From positions 76,275,969 to 76,339,968 of the forward strand of contig CM074179.1 in the NCBI GenBank assembly GCA_037179385.1: a DNA stretch of 64,000 nt, read 5' to 3'. The notes under the pieces are model-generated. The model did not search any database, was not told where the DNA came from, and saw only the letters and a program-made list of their open reading frames with translations. A program made the translations under genes and the position numbers. Origin of the DNA: Holothuria scabra (Eukaryota; Echinodermata; Holothuroidea; Aspidochirotida; Holothuriidae). Position 1 is the first letter of the stretch, and each line of letters opens with the position of its first letter. This document shows positions 58,601 to 64,000 of the stretch, piece after piece.

Positions 58601-61600
58601 CTAGGACTCTTACATAGAATTTTTTGTTGCAATGCAGGTTGAAATCCAAATCAACTATTAAGGACCTGATTTTTTTGTCCCCAGGTACCTAAACGATCTC
58701 TGGTCCATGTTGTATATTCTGGTCCATGTCCTCAGTTGGTATCCAACAAATACACATGTTTTTTTGCAATGCAGGTTGAAATCCAAATCAACTATTAAGG
58801 ACCTGATTTTTTGTCCCCAGGTATCTAAACGATCTTTGGTCCATGGTGTATATTCTGGCCCATGTCCTCAGTTGGTATCCAATAAATACACTAGTGATAT
58901 GGTGCCTTTGGCACAGTGTGCAGTGCTCCAAGATGTTTAATACGTACATCAATGTCTATTAAAGGACGTCTCCTAAATATGCACCGTAGGTTACAAAGTG
59001 TTTTTAAGTTGATTTAGCATGCAAATTTCCTGGGACCCAGAATTAAGTCCTCTGAAGAAAACAGAAAGTCCTCAGACTGAATATCAGCAGTCATGGAACT
59101 GTCCTTGGATGGTCGCACACATAGACCCACAGGAAGAAGAAACCGGGATATAGTACATAAGATCGTAGGCTAGAACAGGCTGTCTCTGATTGAAGTGAAA
59201 CAAATATTTAGGATAAGATACTTACGACGTCCATCTTAAGGTTTCCTTCTTTGACGTAAATAAGTTGCAGAACATAAATTTATGCATTTAACAGAATGAT
59301 GAAAGTGCGCAAACACCATATGAACGTATCTGATCAGTACATGAGCTTATGCAATTAGTAGATGATCTTGAGCAAGCAGTAAATGTTGGTTAGCACTTAG
59401 CACATGTGACTTGTATTTTGAACACGTCACGTTTTTTCTGATCAGGGTTGTCCAATCTTCGGCACAACGGGCATTTTTAAATGAATAACATCTGTTTTTA
59501 CATGTTCATCGTAACATTGAACTCAATGAACATGCTTTTTTGTCTATGATAGTATGAAGTTTGTGTATCATGGTGTGGGCCTAATTTTGGAACATGTTCG
59601 TGTAGTTTTAACATATGAAAATGTATTTTTAGTACTTATCGTATGTGGTCATTTTGACTTGTAATGACAGAGGGCAAGAAAAGGAGTATGTTATTATAAG
59701 TTAATGCAACATCGCTTAATTTTAACAGCACTGACCGGCAACACTGTCAGTAGAAATACCGCCCTCACTTGTTCGGGTCTTGGTATTACTAATGATGGGT
59801 GTAAATACGTAATGATGTGTCTCCCTGATCCCGGTGGCTGTATGTGTATGTCAGGTTGGACAGGCAGCAGCTGTGACATACGTAAGTAACACGAATATTA
59901 CAGTACAAATTTTCACCGCCTCCTTCCTTCCTTCCTTCCTTCCTTCCTTCCTTCCTTCCTTCCTTCCTTCCTTCCTTCCTTCCTTCCTTCCTTCCTTCCT
60001 TCCTTCCTTCCTTCCTTCCTTCCTTCCTTCCTTCCTTCCTTCTTCCTTCCTTCCTTCCTTCCTTCCTTCCTTCCTTCCTTCCTTCCTTCCTTCCTTCCTT
60101 CCTTCCTTCCTTCCTTCCTTCCTTCCTTCCTTCCTTCCTTCCTTCCTTCCTTCCTTCCTTCCTTCCTTCCTTCCTTCCTTCCTTCCTTCCTTCCTTCGTT
60201 CTTCCTTTTCATTCATTCCTTCCTTCATTCCTTCCTTCCTTCATTCATTCCTTCCTTCATTCCTTCCTTCTTCCTTTCCTTCCTTCCTTCCTTCCTTCCT
60301 TCGTTCTTCCTTCCTTCCTTCCTTCCTTCCTTCCTTCCTTCCTTCGTTCCTTCCTTCCTTCCTTCCTTCCTTCCTTCCTTCCTTCCTTCCTTCCTTCCTT
60401 CCTTCCTTCCTTCCTTCCTTCCTTCCTTCATTCGTTCGTTCTTCGTTCCTTCCTTCCTTCCTTCCTTCGTTCCTTCCTTCGTTCCTTCCTTCCTTCCTTC
60501 CTTCCTTCCTTCGTTCTTCCTTTCCTTCCTTCCTTCCTTTCCTTCCTTCGTTCGTTCCTTCCTTCCTTCGTTCCTTCCTTCCTTCATTCATTCGTTCATT
60601 CATTCCATTCATTCGTTCCTTCCTTTCGTTCATTCGTTCATTCGTTCGTTCCTTCGTTCGTTCGTTCCTTCCTTCCTTCGTTCGTTCCTTCCTTCCTTCG
60701 TTCCTTCCTTCGTTCATTCCTTCATTCATTTCATTCCTTCATTCCTTCATTCCTTCCTTCCGTTCGTTCCTTCGTTCATTCGTTCGTTCCTTCGTTCCTT
60801 CGTTCCTTCGTTCGTTCGTTTCCTTCATTCCTTCCTTCCTTCCTTCATTCCTTCGTTCCTTCATTCCTTCCTTCCTTCCTTTCATTCCTTCCTTCCTTCC
60901 CTTCCTTCCTTCCTTCCTTCCTTCCTTCATTCGTTCATTCCTTCATTCCCTTCCTTCCTTCCTTCCTTCCTTCCTTCTTCCTTCCTTCCTTCATTCTTCA
61001 TTCATTCCTTCCTTCCTTCCTTCCCTCCTTCTTTCTTTCCTTCCTTCCCTCCTTCCTTCCTCCCTTCCTTCCTTCCTTCCTTCCTTCCTTCCTTCCTTCC
61101 TTCCTTCCTTCCTTCCTTCCTTCCTTCCTTCCTTCCTTCCTTCCTTCCTTCCTTCCTTCCTTCCTTCCTTCCTTCCTTCCTTCCTTCCTTCCTTCCTTCC
61201 TTCCTTCCTTCCTTCCTTCCTTCCTTCCTTCCTTCCTTCCTTCCTTCCTTCCTTCCTTCCTTCCTTCCTTCCTTCCTTCCTTCCTAATGATGGCATATCA
61301 CAAGATAATTAAAATTTTTTATTAAGGTAAGTTTCTCGAGGCATCTTTTACTTACCTAGCCTCCCAATCTGCTTCTCTTGGATAGTATTTCGAATTTTTC
61401 GAAAATTTGCCACACACCAAACTCGTAGTGCAAACTCGTAATTGGCACATCGCTTTGATTGACAGCTAATTAAAAAAATGCATGGTACCGAAGTCCTAGT
61501 TTTTTTTATTACACATTGTGGTCTTGTATAGTCACAATGGGGCAATATACTGAGATTGTGCCTGGATGATAATGAATTTTAGCTCGTCGAGGCAGTGGCT

Positions 61601-62048
61601 TATGGACGTAGATTTGTAATTGCGTGTAAACCACAATTGGTAAATCTTCAGAGTTATATTTTATTACAATATCCATGTCAGCACGCATAAAGAAATTCGT
61701 TTGAAAATTTAAAATACCTACCATTTTTTCATGGAGTTCCCATTTCAATAACTACAAACATATGTGAAGTCGTAAGAAAATAGAAAGTCTTGTAAGTTTG
61801 TTTTGTAATTTATGCGACGAAATGCTCGCAAGTAGTTTTTTCCGCTATCCCAGTCTAATGTCAAAATTTTGAAGTATATAGGTATAATGTGTTTAATGAT
61901 TTTTTTTCTTGCAGCATGTCCCCCATTGAAGTTTGGACTGCAATGCCGACTTGATTGCCACTGCATGAACAATGATCAATGTAACGTAGCTACAGGAGTG
62001 TGCCCTAGTGGATGCGCTGCAGGGTTTTCGGGACAGAATTGTCAATAA
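38332..62048 (+). CDS. Gene 2: secreted CUB/EGF/Ig protein with Tie-like C-terminal half (11 exons, 833 aa)
   Basis: Exons 38332-38422, 38976-39377, 39902-40270, 46712-46810, 47654-48103, 50568-50657, 52642-52968, 54287-54541, 58051-58182, 59729-59881 and 61915-62048 splice into one open 833-residue frame. Modules: signal peptide (1-30), CUB1 (31-164), CUB2 (165-287), short Cys-rich (288-320), Pro/Thr linker with CUB-like (321-470), EGF (471-500), unassigned (501-609), Ig-like (610-694), EGFs (695-738, 739-789, 790-833). The Ig-EGF-EGF-EGF end resembles the Tie receptor ectodomain. No transmembrane segment or kinase follows, so a secreted protein is inferred. All introns are phase 1. It is the mirror-image paralogue of gene 1. 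Its introns are shorter overall, mainly because intron 2 lacks the retroelements found in gene 1. Confidence 0.88.
38665..38805 (+). pseudogene. Relic extra copy of exon 1 inside gene 2 intron 1
   Basis: From TACTTGGGTGAACA through AAAGAGTAACACGAGACGTT, then TTGTTGTGCAAATCCTAATC, this stretch copies the leader and signal-peptide exon. The start codon position reads ACG (38702-38704) and the donor is damaged (CATGAGT). It is closer to gene 1 exon 1 (GACGTTTTGxTGTGCAAATC) than to the functional exon 370 bp upstream. Confidence 0.8.
38976..39377 (+). CDS. Gene 2 exon 2: CUB domain 1
   Basis: A 402-nt phase 1-1 exon after a CTCAG acceptor. It encodes [20 protein letters not shown], then [20 protein letters not shown] with Cys-Gly-Trp, and [17 protein letters not shown] fold with the first disulphide only. 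Donor GTGAGT at 39378. It closely matches gene 1 exon 2 over its whole length. Confidence 0.9.
39378..39901 (+). other. Gene 2 intron 2, 524 bp
   Basis: A short intron with nothing recognisable inside. Its gene 1 counterpart is 9.4 kb because of retroelement and repeat insertions. Confidence 0.7.
39902..40270 (+). CDS. Gene 2 exon 3: CUB domain 2
   Basis: A 369-nt phase 1-1 exon encoding [44 protein letters not shown] and a closing GFFIRATFEG. One Cys pair, plus an NTS sequon (IKTNTSRI) that gene 1 lacks. Acceptor GGTAG, donor GTGAGA. Confidence 0.9.
41208..41323 (-). repeat. Truncated tRNA-derived SINE
   Basis: Minus-strand sequence with a B-box-like GGATTCGCTCC, GTCGAGTCATACCAAAGACTC, a GGCTCGACTTGAACCAATAG body and a GGCCGTTAAAC tail, matching the family of 51763-52013. 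It is cut at 41323 by a hAT-like left end. Confidence 0.7.
41324..41900. mobile_element. hAT-like element, left end only
   Basis: CAGTGGCGAAGCTAGG marks a hAT-like terminus inside the SINE. Internal sequence shares the GCTCCGCGCCACCAAGATTT/GGCGCGGAGCGCAAGAAAA motif of the 9323-10791 element. I cannot see a right terminus, so the end is approximate. Confidence 0.55.
42430..42710 (-). repeat. Possible LTR fragment
   Basis: 42643-42703 resembles 45376-45436, the stretch beside a gypsy integrase fragment (CAAACCGACGC, GGATCCAAGCTGGTATTC). A solo or partial LTR is a plausible reading, but its ends are not defined. Confidence 0.35.
43318..45055. mobile_element. hAT-like element containing a nested second hAT-like element
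   Basis: The outer element starts CAGTGGCGTAGCTA and ends TAGCTACGCCACTG. Flanks CAGAAAGG (43310-43317) and CAAAAAGG (45056-45063) match at 7 of 8. It lacks a transposase. It is interrupted by a second CAGTGGCGTACG...TACGCCACTG element at 44108-44814. It lies in gene 2 intron 3. Confidence 0.8.
44108..44814. mobile_element. Nested hAT-like element
   Basis: Terminal CAGTGGCGTACGAAGG and GGGTACGCCACTG, with G- and C-runs just inside. Internal CTCCGCGCCAACTAATGGTG and GCGCTCCGC relate it to the 9.3 kb element in reverse orientation. A clear 8 bp target duplication is not visible at its flanks. Confidence 0.65.
45231..45440 (-). mobile_element. Ty3/gypsy integrase fragment
   Basis: Minus-strand frame: CRTCQSCRMIGNPNQSIPAV, LKPIPAFEEPFSRVFIDCVG, PL. 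This has the CxxC of the H2C2 zinc-binding region followed by the start of a gypsy-type integrase core with its first conserved Asp (DCVGPL). Nothing of RT or protease is adjacent, so it is a small relic. Confidence 0.75.
45500..46555 (-). other. Unassigned relic with overlapping minus-strand frames
   Basis: Successive minus-strand frames (46382-46555, 46019-46213) read like one decayed coding stretch broken by frameshifts and stops, with SEQICFTCRHWLQTL and KMEQGVSVNRFVV. I do not recognise the family. An old mobile-element ORF is the likeliest explanation. Confidence 0.3.
46556..46604. repeat. TA dinucleotide tract
   Basis: (TA)n of about 48 bp in gene 2 intron 3, roughly 110 bp before exon 4. 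Confidence 0.95.
46712..46810 (+). CDS. Gene 2 exon 4: short Cys-rich (EGF-like half) module
   Basis: A 99-nt phase 1-1 exon: [17 protein letters not shown], then [15 protein letters not shown]. Four Cys, same spacing as in gene 1. Acceptor AGACAG, donor GTATGT. Confidence 0.78.
46811..47653 (+). other. Gene 2 intron 4
   Basis: 843 bp with no recognised repeat or gene. The acceptor is GGGCAG. Confidence 0.6.
47654..48103 (+). CDS. Gene 2 exon 5: Pro/Thr linker and CUB-like domain 3
   Basis: A 450-nt phase 1-1 exon: linker DYEPIPPPTPPTSTSS, then [66 protein letters not shown] and a closing IEVHLLGVG. Collinear with gene 1 exon 5. Donor GTGAGTG at 48104. Confidence 0.84.
48104..49068 (+). other. 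Gene 2 intron 5, first part
   Basis: Unassigned AT-rich sequence, with a poly-A run at 48600-48620 preceded by CCCCGCCCCCCACCC. Confidence 0.5.
49069..49308. mobile_element. 240 bp fold-back MITE
   Basis: CACTCTAAAAAATATTTAAA at 49069 is inverted as TTTAAATATTTTTTAGAGTG ending at 49308. Arms of about 100 bp remain near-perfect through ATTAGGATACTCACGAAGAT and TCTACTCGAAATAAGTG. The centre holds two TGAATTTGTGCAAAA repeats. No coding capacity. Confidence 0.9.
49309..50567 (+). other. Gene 2 intron 5, second part
   Basis: No gene or element recognised before the CTGACAG acceptor of exon 6. Confidence 0.5.
50568..50657 (+). CDS. Gene 2 exon 6: EGF-like module
   Basis: A 90-nt phase 1-1 exon: [30 protein letters not shown]. 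Six Cys, a complete compact EGF. Donor GTAAGT. Confidence 0.87.
50658..51202 (+). other. Gene 2 intron 6, first part
   Basis: Unassigned intronic sequence before the hAT-like MITE. Confidence 0.5.
51203..51391. mobile_element. 189 bp hAT-like MITE
   Basis: Left end CAGGCACGTTGCCATG, right end CGTGGCTGCGCCACTG, imperfect inverted repeats. Flanks CGAAATGT (51195-51202) and CGAAATAT (51392-51399) match at 7 of 8, a decayed 8 bp duplication. Confidence 0.7.
51763..52013 (+). mobile_element. Complete tRNA-derived SINE with 11 bp target duplication
   Basis: A tRNA-like head: A-box-like TGGTCTAACGGTAAGAGC, a CAT at the anticodon position and B-box-like GGGTTCTATTCCC. Then a body with GGCCGGCTCGACTTCAAACA and a (CTAA)n-type tail. 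AACAATTATAT at 51752-51762 is repeated exactly at 52014-52024. Head, tail and duplication together make this a retroposed SINE and not a functional tRNA. Confidence 0.9.
52025..52641 (+). other. Gene 2 intron 6, last part
   Basis: Unassigned. It ends in a pyrimidine-rich TTTCTCTTTCTTTATAG acceptor for exon 7. Confidence 0.6.
52642..52968 (+). CDS. Gene 2 exon 7: unassigned module, 109 residues
   Basis: A 327-nt phase 1-1 exon: [67 protein letters not shown], then STCNAK and LACSFGGDDFHE. Three Cys. Family not recognised, with the same alternatives as in gene 1. The conserved frame and strong residue conservation between paralogues mark it as coding. Confidence 0.82.
52969..54286 (+). other. 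Gene 2 intron 7
   Basis: 1.3 kb without a recognised element. The gene 1 counterpart is 5.6 kb and holds two hAT-like elements. Confidence 0.6.
54287..54541 (+). CDS. Gene 2 exon 8: Ig-like domain (Tie-like)
   Basis: A 255-nt phase 1-1 exon: [61 protein letters not shown]. Trp of strand C and the D-G-x-Y-x-C motif are present, and the partner Cys on strand B is missing. Acceptor TGAAAG, donor GTAGGT. One codon shorter than in gene 1. Confidence 0.86.
54841..54947. mobile_element. Possible small MITE
   Basis: CAGGCGCTGGTCCAGAC at the left and CCTTGGATCCGCACCTG at the right form imperfect inverted ends. TGTAT flanks both sides (54836-54840, 54948-54952). Only 107 bp, and the short duplication could be chance. 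Confidence 0.4.
54953..58050 (+). other. Gene 2 intron 8, remainder
   Basis: No gene recognised. Poly-A runs at 55817-55843 and 57563-57579. The acceptor of exon 9 is TCTTACAG. Confidence 0.5.
58051..58182 (+). CDS. Gene 2 exon 9: EGF-like, Tie EGF1-like
   Basis: A 132-nt phase 1-1 exon: [44 protein letters not shown]. Eight Cys, Tie-type spacing. Donor GTGGGT at 58183, the same unusual donor as in gene 1. Confidence 0.9.
58627..58900. repeat. Tandem duplication, 137 bp unit x 2
   Basis: TTGCAATGCAGGTTGAAATC at 58627 recurs at 58764, and the two units stay nearly identical through GTCCATGTCCTCAGTTGGTA to about 58890. It lies in gene 2 intron 9. Confidence 0.9.
58901..59728 (+). other. Gene 2 intron 9, last part
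   Basis: Unassigned. It ends at the TTTTAACAG acceptor of exon 10. Confidence 0.5.
59729..59881 (+). CDS. Gene 2 exon 10: EGF-like, Tie EGF2-like
   Basis: A 153-nt phase 1-1 exon: [47 protein letters not shown]. It carries the CKYVxxCLPDPxGCxC motif that points to the Tie family. Donor GTAAGT at 59882; the TTCC array begins about 40 bp later. Confidence 0.9.
59921..61285. repeat. 1.36 kb TTCC tetranucleotide array
   Basis: Almost pure (TTCC)n with scattered variants (TTCG, TTCA, TTC) concentrated in the middle (about 60200-61000) and long pure blocks at both ends. One strand is nearly all pyrimidine. Because 4-mers in triplet reading give a 12-nt cycle, long FLPS or EGRK frames appear on the two strands; they are artefacts. 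It sits in gene 2 intron 10. Confidence 0.97.
61286..61914 (+). other. Gene 2 intron 10, last part
   Basis: AT-rich, with a TTTTTTTTCTTGCAG acceptor before exon 11. Nothing else is recognised. Confidence 0.6.
61915..62048 (+). CDS. Gene 2 exon 11: final EGF-like module and stop
   Basis: CPPLKFGLQCRLDCHCMNND, QCNVATGVCPSGCAAGFSGQ, NCQ and TAA (62046-62048). Tie EGF3-like. It ends at the same residue as gene 1. No AATAAA is visible in the next 250 bases. Confidence 0.88.
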
Positions 62049-62087
62049 GAATATGTGGAATATGTAAAGAAAAACTTTCACGCTTCG

Positions 62088-62182
62088 CTCGAACTGATGG
62101 TGGCACTCCGCGTGGGCAGTCCTGCTTGAACTGATGAGGGCACTCCGCGTGGACGGTCTTGCTTGAACTCATGCAGCACCCC
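62088..62182. repeat. 37 bp tandem repeat, 2.5 copies
   Basis: CTCGAACTGATGGTGGCACT with CCGCGTGGGCAGTCCTG at 62088-62124 is repeated at 62125-62161 and partly at 62162. The ACTGATGGTGGCACTCCGC core resembles the GATGGTGGCGCTCCGC motif inside the hAT-like elements. Confidence 0.8.
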
Positions 62183-62309
62183 TTCCTTCTTTATTTGTTT
62201 ACCGCTCCATCGTGCCTTTATATCATTTTGTAAGTAATGTTAGCAATTACTCATATGATAGTGCAGAGCTTGCATCACTCTTATTCCAAAGCAGCAAAAA
62301 AATCCCCGT

Positions 62310-64000
62310 TATTTTAAAAATTGGCTTCCTATTTCGCTGCTCAGTACAGATCTTAACATTTTGTCCAAACGTTTAGCTCATCGTTTGAAAGGTGTTGCAC
62401 CAGATTAAATTAGTTCAGAACAAACAGGTTACTTAAAGGGGCGAAATCATTCGACAAGTCATAGATCTCACAAATTATAGTGACACAGAGAAAGTTCCTG
62501 AGCCTTACTCTTTTTGGATTTTGAAAAGGAATTTGATTGTTTAGATTGGGAGTTTCTAAACAATGTCCTTACTTTGTAAATTTTGAGAATTATTTCCAAT
62601 ATGAAAACGTTCCATTTATAGTAATATTTTAATATGTGTTTTACACAAGGGTATACGGCTAATTATTTTTAAAGTTTCAATAGGTGTACCGTAAGGCTGC
62701 CGCTTGGCCCCTACCTTTTTCTTAACGTATTTGTACAGAACTGTTTACCATTCTTGTTACCTCAAATAATAGTATGAGAGGTATTAACATTTCTGGGAAG
62801 TGTATTAAGATATCCAATTATGCGGATAACACGGTTATTCACACCTGATGGGGCTGAAAAATCATAGTCGCAGTGTTGGAAACATTTTCGTCGATTTCGG
62901 GTTTGTATAAATATTGGAAAAAGCCATTTACCGTATTTCCTTTAGGACCCTTGCGTACAAATATACCTGGCTATCTTGGTACTTTTATTTTTGACAATAG
63001 CGACGGACTTTTAACTTACTTGGGAATCTTCTTTACACACCATGATGATAATGATTTTTTATCTTAATTACTTGCCTAAACTGTCTAGAATTGACAATTT
63101 ATTGAATATCTGGTCTACCAGAGACTTAACACCACTTTACAAAACTGAATATTAAAACGTTTGCCTTATCTCAGCTACTTTTTCTTTTTACAGTTCTTCG
63201 GTCCACTTCCTTCTAGTACTTTCAAGGTATGATTCGACTTGGGAATAGAACCCAGGCCTTCCGCGTGTGAGGCAGATGGTCTTAAAGGCATATTTTCATC
63301 ATCCCAAACAGTTCCAATTCTCCCTACCTACTTACTTCTATCTAAAACTCATCTTTATCCAGACATAATCCTAGTTTTTTGCTTCATGGCTTGTCCCAGT
63401 GGCCATACAAGTCCATAATGTGTAATCAAGACACTCTCTGTGCCCATGCTGTGTAATTTAGCTATGATGCATTGTTTGAATGTGATACCAATCAAAGAGC
63501 TGTTCCAACTGAGAGTTTTGATATGTGTATACTGAAACTGTAGTTCGGGGTGACGAATGACTGCCTTTAACGTTAAACCAAACACGGCAATGCACTTACC
63601 GTTAGACAAAACATGGCAAAAAGTCTACAGGGTAAATGGGTAAAAGTGTATTTTGGTTGCAATCGTATCCCATGGAAACTGCTTTTCGATAATACTCTTA
63701 AGACTTATGGGGGAAAATTATTATTTCAGCGTAATTTTCATAAAATCTCCAACAGGTTCATTCAGAAACTCTGTAAATGCTTGGTTCGAATTTAAATTTC
63801 GCCCTTCTGATGGTCGCAGCTATGGTAATGGGAGTGATTTAAGTGATCGTTTTAGAAAGATCAATAATACCACTGTTTATGTTTTATTTTGCATTCGAAA
63901 GAAGCCCATTTTGTCAACTTCTTGATAATACAGGTACTACCCTACAGCATGCCGACTTCATTAATGAGTTTAATTTTGAAAAGCACTTTCCACTGACTGT
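62310..64000 (+). mobile_element. Decayed L1/Tx1-type LINE, ORF2 remnant
   Basis: Plus-strand text across frames in ORF2 order: NWLPISLLSTDLNILSKRLA (about 62322), SSEQTGYLKGRNHST, LFLDFEKEFD (about 62510), GINISGKCIKISNYAD with an altered YADN box (about 62780-62830), LETFSSISGL, PLGPLRTN, then LLNIWSTRDLTPLYK (about 63095) and a C-terminal IPWKLLFDNTLKTYGGKLLF (about 63665) followed by KKPI. Stops and frameshifts are frequent. It continues beyond the window. Confidence 0.85.
63223..63292 (-). repeat. SINE head fragment
   Basis: Minus-strand CTGGGTTCTATTCCCAAGTC and CCTCACACGCGGAAGGC match the tRNA-like B-box region of the 51763-52013 SINE. It interrupts the LINE remnant. Confidence 0.6.

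Noticed and set aside
59834..61312. Very long plus-strand open frame of FLPS repeats and EGRK frames on the other strand
   Set aside because: They are translations of the TTCC array, where a 4-base repeat stays open in any frame lacking stops. The region is an intron between exons 10 and 11.

Overview
This is animal (eukaryotic) DNA: AT-rich, intron-dense, full of degenerate mobile elements and microsatellites, with no bacterial-style gene packing. The protein modules (CUB, EGF, Ig, and a segment closely resembling the Tie/angiopoietin-receptor ectodomain) suit a deuterostome invertebrate. An echinoderm such as a sea cucumber is my best guess, but it is an inference that the sequence does not prove.

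The window is dominated by two paralogous 11-exon genes arranged head to head. Gene 1 runs on the minus strand (start codon at 32215, stop at 1410-1412). Gene 2 runs on the plus strand (start codon at 38332, stop at 62046-62048). I traced every exon of both genes by splice sites and reading frame. Both are open throughout, all ten introns in each are phase 1, and nine of the eleven homologous exon pairs have the same length or differ only by one or two codons (exons 7 and 8 differ slightly, exon 1 by four codons). The predicted proteins are 832 and 833 residues: signal peptide - CUB - CUB - short Cys-rich module - Pro/Thr linker plus CUB-like - EGF - unassigned 109-111-residue module - Ig-like - EGF - EGF - EGF - stop. 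The C-terminal Ig-EGF-EGF-EGF segment has the order and signature residues of the Tie receptor ectodomain, but no transmembrane segment or kinase follows, so both products look like secreted Tie-like proteins.

The 6.1 kb between the two start codons (32216-38331) is the shared upstream region. The 40 bases just before both ATGs are conserved. A decayed extra copy of exon 1, closer to gene 1 than to gene 2, lies inside gene 2 intron 1. An antisense U2 snRNA-derived fragment lies at 36605-36652.

Introns hold most of the rest. Gene 1 intron 2 (9.4 kb against 0.5 kb in gene 2) carries three broken Penelope-like retroelements, several TA tracts and a 730 bp palindrome with a TA tract at its centre. 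hAT-type elements with 8 bp target duplications sit at 5.8, 9.3, 43.3 and 51.2 kb. A tRNA-derived SINE with a perfect 11 bp target duplication sits at 51.8 kb, with truncated relatives at 15.3-15.7, 41.2 and 63.2 kb. Fold-back MITEs are at 11.7, 17.2, 19.1 and 49.1 kb, and a gypsy integrase scrap is at 45.3 kb. Gene 2 intron 10 contains a 1.36 kb TTCC array. A decayed L1/Tx1-type LINE fills the right end of the window, starting about 260 bp after the gene 2 stop.
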